NCBI RefSeq assembly: GCF_010727475.1
Contig: NZ_AP022567.1
Span: 7,688,001-7,752,000, forward strand
From: Mycolicibacterium mageritense
GTDB lineage: Bacteria; Actinomycetota; Actinomycetes; Mycobacteriales; Mycobacteriaceae
Direction of reading: 5' to 3'
Length of the DNA: 64,000 nt
The translations under genes and the position numbers were made by a program. Below the pieces are notes generated by a model, which saw only the letters and a list, made by a program, of their open reading frames with translations, was not told the DNA's origin and did not search any database. Below, piece by piece: positions 1-7,250 of the stretch. Positions within the stretch are counted from its first letter, which is position 1; every line of letters starts with the position of its first letter.

Positions 1-1325
1 CAGAAATCGTCCCGCTCCTCTCGTACCGGCATGCCGATGACGGTGTGTGCGTTGACCCCGCCTGCGCCGTACGACGACACGGCCCCGTACCTGTTGCCGT
101 TCCTGGGTTCCCACGGCTGCAACCCCGTGGCCAGCCTCAGGCTGGATCGCTCCCAATCCACCTGCGTCGTGGGGTTTTCGGTGAACAGCGACGCGGGGAT
201 CTGGCCGTGCCAGCCTGCGAGCAGCACCTTGATCACGCCGAGCATTCCTGCCGCGGCCTGGGCATGGCCGATGTTCGATTTCGACGATCCGACGTAGGCT
301 TTCGATCCGGCAGCACCGTAAGTGCTTGCCAGCGCCGTGAGTTCGGCCCGATCACCGGCGCGGGTCGCGGTCCCGTGCCCTTCGATCATGCCGACGTCTG
401 CGGCATCGATGCCCGCAGCCTCGACCACCCGGCGGATCAGTGCGGCCTGGGCGTCTGCGCGCGGTGTCAGGATCGCCTTCCCTTTGCCGTTGTGGTTGTA
501 GTGGCTGGCGAGGATGCGGCCGAAGACCCGGTGCCCCTGGCGCCGGGCCCGCGACTCACGCTCGACCACGACGAGCCCCGCGCCCTCGCCCCACAGCGTG
601 CCGGTGGCGTCGTCGGCATACGCGCGGCAATGCCCGTCGGCGGCAAGGGCATTGTGTTTGGCGAAGTCGTAGATGATGGCGGGTGAGCCCATGACGCACA
701 CTCCGCCGGCCAGCGCCCAATCACACTCGTCGTTGCGGACCGATGCCGCTGCCAGGTGCAGCGCGGTCAGCGACGACGCGCACGCGGTGTTGATCGTCAC
801 CGACGGACCGGCCAGGCCGAGGGCATGCGATACCCGACCGGCGATACTGTCGGTGACCAGACCGACTGTGCGATACCCGCTGTACTCGTCGGCCCGCGAC
901 GCGAACGGCCCGTACTCCGTCGGGTACGCGCCCACGAAGCAACCGGCTTCCTCCCCGTCGAGCGCGGCGGCGTTGATGCCGGTGTTCTCCACCGCCTTCC
1001 ACGCCATCTTCATCGCAAGGCGGATCTGCGGGCTGGTGACACTGGCTTCGACCTGGCCGATGTTGAAGAACGCCGGGTCGAACGCGCCGGGGTCGTCGAG
1101 AAAGCCACCGGCGTCACAGATGTCGGCCCAGCCCTCGATTCGCGACAGCGACATCATGTCGTCGAGCGGCCAGCCTCGGTCGCGGGGCAACGGGCCGATC
1201 AGTTCCCGGGATTGACTCAACGCGGACCAGTAATCCGCCGGGGTGTCGACACCGCCCGGCGCGGCGACCGACATGCCCGACACGACGATGTGGTCGGTGT
1301 CTTCTGGTGCGGCCACGGCCCTCAT
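1..1325 (-). CDS. Type I polyketide synthase ketosynthase, MbtC-like (3' end cut by window edge)
   Basis: Beta-ketoacyl synthase that would condense acyl and malonyl units. Translation of the minus strand from ATG 1325 gives a full KS domain: N-terminal GMSVAAPGG, active-site Cys182 in NTACASSL, histidines in EGHGTATRAGD and KSNIGHAQAAAG, and a C-terminal GAGGVNAHTVI block. It continues past base 1, so downstream domains are unknown. It aligns end to end with mbtC of this window: same opening motif, GGVCVMGSP/GGVCVMGTP, same spacing and active Cys at 182 versus 185. The ATG overlaps the stop of the upstream thioesterase by 4 bp, exactly the mbtT-to-mbtC arrangement. I infer a mbtC paralogue; its product is not known. 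Confidence 0.85.
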   Translation of the reverse strand, partial: MRAVAAPEDTDHIVVSGMSVAAPGGVDTPADYWSALSQSRELIGPLPRDRGWPLDDMMSLSRIEGWADICDAGGFLDDPGAFDPAFFNIGQVEASVTSPQIRLAMKMAWKAVENTGINAAALDGEEAGCFVGAYPTEYGPFASRADEYSGYRTVGLVTDSIAGRVSHALGLAGPSVTINTACASSLTALHLAAASVRNDECDWALAGGVCVMGSPAIIYDFAKHNALAADGHCRAYADDATGTLWGEGAGLVVVERESRARRQGHRVFGRILASHYNHNGKGKAILTPRADAQAALIRRVVEAAGIDAADVGMIEGHGTATRAGDRAELTALASTYGAAGSKAYVGSSKSNIGHAQAAAGMLGVIKVLLAGWHGQIPASLFTENPTTQVDWERSSLRLATGLQPWEPRNGNRYGAVSSYGAGGVNAHTVIGMPVREERDDF

Positions 1326-2071
1326 CGTCGAACCTCGTTCTCCGACAAGAGTTCCCGGATCGCCTCGATCTCGTCGGTGAGGAAGAAGTGCCCGCCGTCG
1401 AACATCGTGACCTCGACGTCGTCGCTGTGTTCGCGCCAGCCGTGCAGGTCGGCCATCGTGACGATCGGATCCTGGGCACCACCGAGGACACGGATAGCAG
1501 CGGACACCCGGGTTGCCGGAGCACACCGATATGACTCCGCGGCACGATGATCGGCTCGCAGGACCGGGAAAGACATCTTGACGATCTCCGGATCGGCAAC
1601 GACGTCGGCGTTGGTGCCGCCGAGGAACTTCACGTGCTCCAACAGGCCGTCGTCGTCGGTCGGGGCCGGGGGCTTGTCGGCCAACCGATGTGGCGCGACG
1701 GCGGCGACCACGGTCAACTGGCGGACCTTGACTCCGGTAGACTCGGCAATCCGGGCGAACTCGAACGAGATGTGCGCACCCATGCTGTGGCCGAAGGTCA
1801 TCACGGGCACACCGCAGTTGTATTCGGACACTTCGAATTCCGCGAAGGCGCCGGCTGCGATGTCGGGCAGTGTCGTCAGCGGCGGTTCACTCGCACGATC
1901 CTGTCTGCCCGGATACTGGAACGCGATGACGTCGAAGTGCGTGCTCAGTGCTTTCGACAACTGGCGATACCACGACGCTCCCGCGCCGGCATGCGGAAAG
2001 ATCAGCAGCGGTTGCCGTGCGACCGTGTCGGAGTTGTGGAACTTCCTTATCCATCCTTGTTTTTGCCGCAC
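1322..2071 (-). CDS. Type II thioesterase (alpha/beta hydrolase), MbtT-like
   Basis: Stand-alone thioesterase of the GrsT/TEII family, expected to hydrolyse misprimed or finished acyl groups from carrier proteins. It is 249 aa, the usual size. Visible motifs are the N-terminal FPHAGAGAS block, the nucleophile elbow GHSMG (Ser96), and a C-terminal GGHFF containing the catalytic His. The start is GTG 2071, preceded by a GGGGGA ribosome binding site. Its stop overlaps the start of the adjacent ketosynthase, so the two are co-transcribed. It resembles mbtT of this window in length and block order, but keeps the canonical Ser where MbtT has Cys. An IdeR-like box lies 227 bp upstream, suggesting iron control; this is inference. 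Confidence 0.85.
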   Translation of the reverse strand: MRQKQGWIRKFHNSDTVARQPLLIFPHAGAGASWYRQLSKALSTHFDVIAFQYPGRQDRASEPPLTTLPDIAAGAFAEFEVSEYNCGVPVMTFGHSMGAHISFEFARIAESTGVKVRQLTVVAAVAPHRLADKPPAPTDDDGLLEHVKFLGGTNADVVADPEIVKMSFPVLRADHRAAESYRCAPATRVSAAIRVLGGAQDPIVTMADLHGWREHSDDVEVTMFDGGHFFLTDEIEAIRELLSENEVRR

Positions 2072-2297
2072 GATAGTCCCCCACTCTCGTATGGATGTGT
2101 GCGCGCACGCCCAACCCGATGCGCTGTCAGCTCAGGGTCACAAAATGGCGCGTATGATGAATTATGTTGCGATACAGCTAATTTGGCTGACGTGACGTCA
2201 AGGTGGAGAGCATCCGGTGCGACCGTCACCGGCCGGGAACCCCGGCACCACTGGCGCGAAGTGTCGAGGCGTTGGTCTTGTTCGAACTTTCGCCACG

Positions 2298-2316
2298 TTG
2301 AATCAGGCTAGCCTAA
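2298..2316. promoter_or_regulatory. Candidate IdeR (iron) box upstream of the thioesterase-ketosynthase pair
   Basis: TTGAATCAGGCTAGCCTAA matches the IdeR consensus TTAGGTTAGGCTAACCTAA at 14 of 19 positions, the same score as the mbtB/mbtA and mbtI boxes here. The flanking genes leave only the leftward thioesterase as a target. The 227-bp distance to its start implies a long leader or a distal site. The rest of the 2072-2425 gap is AT-rich around 2140-2190 (possible promoter) and holds a terminator at its right end. Confidence 0.55.
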
Positions 2317-2370
2317 CCTTCGCTTTCGTGTAGCCCTTCCCTCAAATGTCGTACACACCGAATGCAAATG

Positions 2371-2401
2371 AAACGGTCCCCGACCGTGTCGGGGACCGTT
2401 T
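2371..2401 (-). terminator. Hairpin terminator after glyS
   Basis: Perfect 13-bp inverted repeat (AAACGGTCCCCGA / TCGGGGACCGTTT) with a 5-nt loop, 25 bp beyond the glyS stop. There is no long U-tract, as is common in mycobacteria. Confidence 0.75.
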
Positions 2402-2425
2402 CGTCAGCTGTGCGGAGGACCGAGG

Positions 2426-3811
2426 TCAGCAGCCCTTGAGCCGGACCGCCAGATAGTCGGAGACCTTGTCGATCGCGACGCGCTCCTGCGTCATGGCGTC
2501 GCGCTCACGGATCGTGGCAGCGCCGTCCTCCAACGAATCGAAGTCGACCGTCACGCAGAACGGCGTACCGATCTCGTCCTGGCGACGGTAGCGGCGGCCG
2601 ATCGCCCCGGCGTCGTCGAACTCGACGTTCCAGCTCTTGCGCAACTCGGCCGCCAGGTCGCGGGCCTTCGGCGACAGGTCGGCATGCCGCGACAGCGGCA
2701 ACACCGCGGCCTTGACCGGGGCCAGCCTCGGATCGAGTTTGAGCACGGTGCGCTTGTCCACCCCGCCCTTGGCGTTGGGCGCCTCGTCCTCCGTGTAGGA
2801 ATCGACCAGGAACGCCATCAGCGAGCGGGTCAGCCCGGCCGCCGGCTCGATGACGTACGGCACGTAACGGGTGTCACTGGCCTGGTCGTAGAAGGACAGG
2901 TCGACGCCGGAATGCTTTGCGTGCGTGGACAAGTCGAAGTCGGTGCGGTTGGCGATGCCTTCAAGCTCACCCCACGGGTTGCCGGCGAAGCCGAACTTGT
3001 ACTCGATATCGGTGGTACCGGCGCTGTAGTGCGACAGCTTCTCCAGCGGGTGTTCGAAGAGCCGGAGGTTATCCGGGTCGATGCCCAGGTCGATGTACCA
3101 CTGCAGCCGCGTGTCGATCCAGTACTTGTGCCACTCGGGCGCGGTCGAGGGCTCGACGAAGAACTCCATCTCCATCTGCTCGAACTCGCGCGTACGGAAG
3201 ATGAAGTTGCCCGGCGTGATCTCGTTGCGGAAGCTCTTGCCGATCTGACCGATGCCGAACGGCGGCTTCTTGCGCGCGGTGGTCACCACGTTGGCGAAGT
3301 TGACGAAGATGCCCTGCGCGGTCTCGGGCCGCAGGTAGTGCAGACCTTCCTCGCTCTCGATCGGGCCGAGGTAGGTCTTGAGCATCATGTTGAAGTCACG
3401 CGGCTCGGTCCACTGGCCCTTGGTGCCGCAGTCGGGGCAGACGATCTCGTCCATCGGCACCGCATCGGGGTCATCGAGACCCTTCTTCGCCGCGTACGCC
3501 TCCTGCATGTGGTCCTGCCGGTGACGCTTGTGGCAGTTCAGGCACTCCACGAGCGGGTCGTTGAACACGTCGACGTGACCGGAGGCCACCCACACCTGCC
3601 GCGGCAGGATGATGGCGCTGTCCAGGCCGACCACATCGTCACGGCCGGTGACCACCGAACGCCACCACTGGCGCTTGATGTTCTCCTTGAGCTCGACACC
3701 GAGTGGCCCGTAATCCCACGCCGACTTCGTGCCGCCGTAGATTTCGCCGGACTGATAGACCAGACCACGGCGTTTGGCCAGGTTCGCAACGGTGTCGATG
3801 ATGGATGCCAC
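2426..3811 (-). CDS. glyS: Glycyl-tRNA synthetase
   Basis: Class II aminoacyl-tRNA synthetase of the alpha2 (eukaryote-like) type, charging tRNA-Gly in the cytoplasm. From GTG 3811 it is 461 aa, close to the mycobacterial orthologue (about 463). The N-terminus VASIIDTVANLAKRRGLVYQ is typical, and the catalytic core includes GPLGVELKENIK, the RNEITPGNFIFRTREFEQMEMEFF block and a C-terminal anticodon-binding domain. A longer in-frame extension to 3955 runs through the divergent smtB promoter and has no family similarity, so the internal GTG was chosen. It ends before a strong hairpin. Confidence 0.95.
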   Translation of the reverse strand: MASIIDTVANLAKRRGLVYQSGEIYGGTKSAWDYGPLGVELKENIKRQWWRSVVTGRDDVVGLDSAIILPRQVWVASGHVDVFNDPLVECLNCHKRHRQDHMQEAYAAKKGLDDPDAVPMDEIVCPDCGTKGQWTEPRDFNMMLKTYLGPIESEEGLHYLRPETAQGIFVNFANVVTTARKKPPFGIGQIGKSFRNEITPGNFIFRTREFEQMEMEFFVEPSTAPEWHKYWIDTRLQWYIDLGIDPDNLRLFEHPLEKLSHYSAGTTDIEYKFGFAGNPWGELEGIANRTDFDLSTHAKHSGVDLSFYDQASDTRYVPYVIEPAAGLTRSLMAFLVDSYTEDEAPNAKGGVDKRTVLKLDPRLAPVKAAVLPLSRHADLSPKARDLAAELRKSWNVEFDDAGAIGRRYRRQDEIGTPFCVTVDFDSLEDGAATIRERDAMTQERVAIDKVSDYLAVRLKGC

Positions 3812-3875
3812 GGTGCAACAGAGTAGCGACCGAGGACCGGGCACTGATAATCCGGCGCATGGGCCACAACAGTTG

Positions 3876-3895
3876 ACATGCAATATTGCGCATGT
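3876..3895. promoter_or_regulatory. Inverted-repeat operator before smtB-zur
   Basis: ACATGC-N8-GCATGT, a perfect 6-bp inverted repeat in the glyS/smtB intergenic region. Its position and form fit an ArsR/SmtB autoregulatory site. It covers the upstream TTG 3886 and ATG 3892 codons, which argues that translation starts further downstream. Confidence 0.5.
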
Positions 3896-3909
3896 ATTCT
3901 GACGGCATA

Positions 3910-4278
3910 ATGAAAACGATTTCCAGTTTAGCCGACGAGCAGCACGACGACGCACACCAGCACGCGAGCGCTCCGGCTCCGGAACTGCCGCCGCGCGAGA
4001 TTCTGGACACCGCCGGCGAACTGCTGCGCGCGCTGGCAGCGCCCCTGCGGATCGCGATCGTGCTGCAACTCCAACAGTCCGGTCGATGCGTGCACGAGCT
4101 CGTCGACGCGCTCGGCGTGCCCCAGCCGCTGGTCAGCCAGCACCTGCGCATTCTCAAGCAGGCCGGCGTGGTGTCCAGTGAACGGGCCGGACGCGAGGTG
4201 CTCTACCAACTCGTCGACCACCACCTGGTCCACATCGTCGTCGACGCCGTCGCCCATGCCAGCGAGGACAGGCGGTGA
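3910..4278 (+). CDS. smtB: ArsR/SmtB-family zinc-responsive repressor
   Basis: Winged-helix metal sensor; the mycobacterial orthologue (Rv2358) releases DNA on binding zinc and co-controls the downstream zur. The 122-aa form from ATG 3910 has a His-rich N-terminal segment (DEQHDDAHQHAS), then an ArsR helix-turn-helix (CVHELVDALGVPQPLVSQHLRILKQAGVV) and a C-terminal helix with DHHLVHIVVDAVAHA that supplies alpha5-type zinc ligands. Earlier in-frame starts (TTG 3886, ATG 3892) fall inside the operator. No clear ribosome binding site precedes ATG 3910. It overlaps zur by 4 bp, so the two form an operon. Confidence 0.88.
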   Translation: MKTISSLADEQHDDAHQHASAPAPELPPREILDTAGELLRALAAPLRIAIVLQLQQSGRCVHELVDALGVPQPLVSQHLRILKQAGVVSSERAGREVLYQLVDHHLVHIVVDAVAHASEDRR

Positions 4279-4673
4279 CGGGCGCGGTCCGGTCCACCCG
4301 CCAGCGCGCGGCCATCGCCGACCTGCTGGGCGAGATCGAAGAGTTCCGCTCCGCGCAGGAACTGCACGACGAGCTGCGCCGCCGAGGCCAGGGCATCGGC
4401 CTGACCACGGTGTACCGCACCCTGCAGGCCATGGCGAACTCTGGCGTGGTGGACACGCTGCGGACCGACACCGGCGAATCGGTGTACCGACGCTGCTCCG
4501 AGCACCATCACCACCATCTGGTGTGCCGGTCCTGCGGCTCGACCGTCGAGGTGGACGGGGGTGCTGCGGAGGTGTGGGCCGATCAGGTCGCGGCCGAGCA
4601 CGGCTTCTCTGACGTCAGCCACACCATCGAGATCTTCGGGGTGTGCGGCGAATGCGAGGGGTCAGCCGGCTAG
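4275..4673 (+). CDS. zur: Zinc uptake regulator Zur (FurB)
   Basis: Fur-family repressor of zinc uptake and alternative ribosomal protein genes when zinc is plentiful. It is 132 aa, the normal length. An N-terminal winged helix (STRQRAAIADLLGEIEEF ... LTTVYRTLQAMANSGVVD) is followed by a dimerisation domain with the metal-binding run SEHHHHHLVC, then CRSCGS and a C-terminal CGECE, giving the two CxxC pairs of a structural zinc site. The GTG start overlaps the smtB stop (GTGA). The 3' end overlaps the convergent nudix gene by 12 bp. Confidence 0.93.
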   Translation: MTGAVRSTRQRAAIADLLGEIEEFRSAQELHDELRRRGQGIGLTTVYRTLQAMANSGVVDTLRTDTGESVYRRCSEHHHHHLVCRSCGSTVEVDGGAAEVWADQVAAEHGFSDVSHTIEIFGVCGECEGSAG

Positions 4674-5069
4674 ATCCCGCGCCAACGCCAGCACGGTGTG
4701 CCCGGTCAGCGGCGCCAGCTCGATGTCACCGGGCGCGTGCGCGTCGATCCACGTCATCTCCTCGATCTCGGCGGCCGGGTGTGGTTCCCCGTCGAGGTCG
4801 ACCAGGTAGAGCTGCGCATCGACGACGTGGCCGGGCTCGTTGGCCGCGACGGCACGGTGATGCCCGAGCGGGCGCACCGTCGACACGTCGAAACCGGTGC
4901 CGAGTTCCTCGGCCACCTCACGGGCCAGCGCCTGCAGCGGCTCCTCGCCCGGCTCGATCTTGCCGCCCGGCTGCATGAACGACGTCGTGCCGCGTTTGCG
5001 GACCACCAGCACATGGTTGCGCTCGTCGAGCACGACAGCCGCCACGATGCGGAGCACCTGCGCGGTCAC
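4662..5069 (-). CDS. NUDIX hydrolase
   Basis: Small (135 aa) hydrolase of a nucleoside diphosphate linked to another moiety; the substrate is not evident. A complete Nudix box is visible: G-x5-E-x7-R-E-x2-E-E-x-G around GGKIEPGEEPLQALAREVAE, preceded by a beta-strand region (VLRIVAAVVLDERNHVLVVRK). Its GTG start overlaps the stop of the upstream conserved gene (GTGA), so it sits at the 3' end of the recO-uppS-conserved-nudix run. The sequence is close to MutT/8-oxo-dGTPase-like proteins, but the family cannot be resolved further by eye. Confidence 0.88.
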   Translation of the reverse strand: MTAQVLRIVAAVVLDERNHVLVVRKRGTTSFMQPGGKIEPGEEPLQALAREVAEELGTGFDVSTVRPLGHHRAVAANEPGHVVDAQLYLVDLDGEPHPAAEIEEMTWIDAHAPGDIELAPLTGHTVLALARDLAG

Positions 5070-5512
5070 GACATCAGATCCCGACGCACGTCGGCACCCG
5101 TGGCCAGCACCATGAGGATCAGTGTGCGCAGCGCATCGTCGGTGAGCCCGGCAGCCGGGAAGTTGTACCGCAGCATCACGTCGGCAACCTTCTTCGCCGG
5201 CCGCTTGCGTGCCGCGTTCTTGGGCGTGGCACCGTTGGTCGGCGTCTCGACCAGTTTCTCCACCAGCACGACCGTGCCCAGCATGGTCTTACTGGCATGG
5301 GCCGAAACCCGCTCACGGATCTTGCTGTTGAGCGGCAGATCCCACGCCAGCGGCTGCGTCAGCGACACCATCTCCAGACCTTCGGCGATGGCGACCACCC
5401 GCACGGAGGCCACCGAGCCGTCGACCGTGACCGTCAGTGCGCCGTCGTCCTCCTCGACGACCGACATCACCTCACCGAGCGCCGCGGACAACCGCTGCAG
5501 CAGATTGGTCAT
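5066..5512 (-). CDS. Conserved mycobacterial protein (Rv2360c-like)
   Basis: 148-aa protein of unknown function, syntenic with Rv2360c. It has an N-terminal helical segment (MTNLLQRLSAALGEV), a beta-rich middle with SVASVRVVAIAEGLEMVSLTQ, a Lys/Arg-rich linker (AARKRPAKK) and a C-terminal helix. There are no signal peptide, membrane segments or recognised catalytic motif. The layout vaguely recalls YbjN-type domains, but that is weak. The ATG start overlaps the uppS stop (ATGA), indicating translational coupling with uppS. Confidence 0.8.
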   Translation of the reverse strand: MTNLLQRLSAALGEVMSVVEEDDGALTVTVDGSVASVRVVAIAEGLEMVSLTQPLAWDLPLNSKIRERVSAHASKTMLGTVVLVEKLVETPTNGATPKNAARKRPAKKVADVMLRYNFPAAGLTDDALRTLILMVLATGADVRRDLMS

Positions 5513-6396
5513 CAGGCCCGTCCGAAGCGACGGTTGCGGTTCACGTATTCCTCGCACGCCGCCCACAGGTCACGCCGGTCGTAATCCGGCCAGAGCTTGT
5601 CCTGGAACACGAACTCGGCGTACGCGGCCTGCCACAACAGGAAGTTGCTCGCCCGCTGCTCACCGGACGTCCGGATGAACAGATCCACGTCCGGGATGTC
5701 GGGCCGGTGCAGATGCTTGGCGAACGAGGCCTCGCTGATACGGCTGGGATTGAGCTTGCCTTCGGCCGCTTCTTCGGCGAGGGCGCGCGCGGCCTCCACG
5801 ATCTCGGTGCGGCCACCGTAGTTCACGCAGTAGTTGACCGTGATGACGTCGTTGCCGACGGTCATCTGCTCGGCGATGTCGAATTCCTTGATGACGCTGC
5901 GCCACATCCGGGGCCGTGACCCGACCCAGCGCATGTTGACGCCCATGGCGTCGAGGTTCTCGCGGCGGCGCCGCACCACCTCACGGTTGAAGCCCATGAG
6001 GAACCGGACCTCTTCGGTGCTGCGCTTCCAGTTCTCGGTGGAGAACGCGTACACGCTCAGGTGCTTGATGCCGAGTTCGATGGCGCCGCAGGTGATGTCG
6101 ATGAGCACGGCCTCGCCCATCTTGTGCCCCTCGGTGCGGCCTAGCCCCCGTTGGGTGGCCCAGCGGCCGTTGCCGTCCATCACCACCGCGACGTGGTTGG
6201 GCACCTGGTCGGCCGGGATCTCCGGCGGCACGGCCTTCGACGTGTGCTGCGGCGGCCGGGAGAATCTGCCGTTGGTGTTCGGCGGCAGCTCGGGAAAGAC
6301 GACCGGCCAGGTCGACTTGTCCGGGAACGTCGGATAGTCGTCAGGCGCCGGGGGCAGCTGCGGGTAAGTGGTCTGCTTGTCCCGTTTTAATGCCAT
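5512..6396 (-). CDS. uppS: Decaprenyl diphosphate synthase (cis-prenyltransferase)
   Basis: Makes the long-chain polyprenyl diphosphate used as the lipid carrier for peptidoglycan, arabinan and galactan assembly. At 294 aa it matches the mycobacterial enzyme, including its extended Pro-rich N-terminus (YPQLPPAPDDYPTFPD). Cis-prenyltransferase motifs are clear: HVAVVMDGNGRWA with the catalytic Asp, GHKMG, the STENWKR segment, and a C-terminal RTSGEQRASNFLLWQ block ahead of WPDYDRRDLW. The start lies 56 bp inside recO, so expression is probably coupled to it. Confidence 0.95.
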   Translation of the reverse strand: MALKRDKQTTYPQLPPAPDDYPTFPDKSTWPVVFPELPPNTNGRFSRPPQHTSKAVPPEIPADQVPNHVAVVMDGNGRWATQRGLGRTEGHKMGEAVLIDITCGAIELGIKHLSVYAFSTENWKRSTEEVRFLMGFNREVVRRRRENLDAMGVNMRWVGSRPRMWRSVIKEFDIAEQMTVGNDVITVNYCVNYGGRTEIVEAARALAEEAAEGKLNPSRISEASFAKHLHRPDIPDVDLFIRTSGEQRASNFLLWQAAYAEFVFQDKLWPDYDRRDLWAACEEYVNRNRRFGRA

Positions 6397-7186
6397 GTGC
6401 CATATCCTGCCTGACCAGCGCAGCCCGCTGATCGGCGACCGTCCGATCGATCCGGTACGCCCGCTCCACCAGAGGCAACGTGCGCAACTGACGTTCCAGG
6501 TGCCATTGCAGATGGGCGGCGATGAGCCCGCTGGCCTGACTGCGGTGCCCCGCCGCCGTCGACTCGGCGTACTCCCAGTCGCCGTCGTGCAATGCCGTCA
6601 TGAGGTCGAGCACCACCTGCGGCGGGGTGCTGGAGCCGCTGGGCCTGCAGTGCACACAGACGCTGCCGCCCGCCGCGACGTGAAAGGCCCGGTGCGGGCC
6701 GGGCGCGGCGCACTTGGCGCACTCGGTCAGTGCGGGCGCCCACCCGGCGACCCCCATGGCCCGCAACAAATAGGAGTCGAGCACGAGTTCCCGGGCCCGA
6801 CGGCCGTCTGCCACTGCGCGCAGCGCGGCCACCGTGAGCTTGTGCAGCGCGGGCATGGGCGCCCGCTCCTCGCCCGCCAGCCGCTCGGCGGTCTCCAACA
6901 TCGCGCACGCACTGGTGTAGCGCCCGTAGTCGCTGACGATGTCGGCCGCAAACGCGTCGATGGCCTGCACCTGCGTGACGATGTCGAGATTGCGGCCCGG
7001 GTGCAGCTGGACGTCGATGTGGGCAAAAGGCTCCAGCCGGGCGCCGAACTTACTGCGGGTACGCCGCACTCCCTTGGCCACCGCGCGCACCAAACCGTGG
7101 TCGCGGGTGAGCAAGGTGACGATCCGGTCGGCCTCGCCGAGCTTGTGCTGGCGCAGCACCACCGCCCGGTCCCGGTACAGCCGCAT
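6341..7186 (-). CDS. recO: DNA repair protein RecO
   Basis: Recombination mediator that helps load RecA on SSB-coated DNA. ATG 7186 gives 281 aa, beginning MRLYRDRAVVLRQHKLGEADRIV, the typical OB-fold N-terminus. A four-Cys zinc site is present (CAKC ... CVHC), followed by the helical C-terminal domain. A longer in-frame form to 7306 would cross the divergent amidase promoter and is rejected. The last 56 bp overlap uppS in another frame. Confidence 0.93.
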   Translation of the reverse strand: MRLYRDRAVVLRQHKLGEADRIVTLLTRDHGLVRAVAKGVRRTRSKFGARLEPFAHIDVQLHPGRNLDIVTQVQAIDAFAADIVSDYGRYTSACAMLETAERLAGEERAPMPALHKLTVAALRAVADGRRARELVLDSYLLRAMGVAGWAPALTECAKCAAPGPHRAFHVAAGGSVCVHCRPSGSSTPPQVVLDLMTALHDGDWEYAESTAAGHRSQASGLIAAHLQWHLERQLRTLPLVERAYRIDRTVADQRAALVRQDMAHGIKTGQADHLPAAAPGA

Positions 7187-7250
7187 CTGAACAGTCTCGC
7201 ACCGCACCGTGACAGATGCCGGTAGCGCACCGCCGATATCCTCGGAAGTG

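Noticed and set aside
2047..2229. Small minus-strand frame overlapping the thioesterase start
   Set aside because: Low complexity of evidence: no ribosome binding site, no similarity, overlaps the real start region.
3812..3955. Longer glyS start
   Set aside because: It crosses the smtB promoter and operator and has no synthetase similarity.
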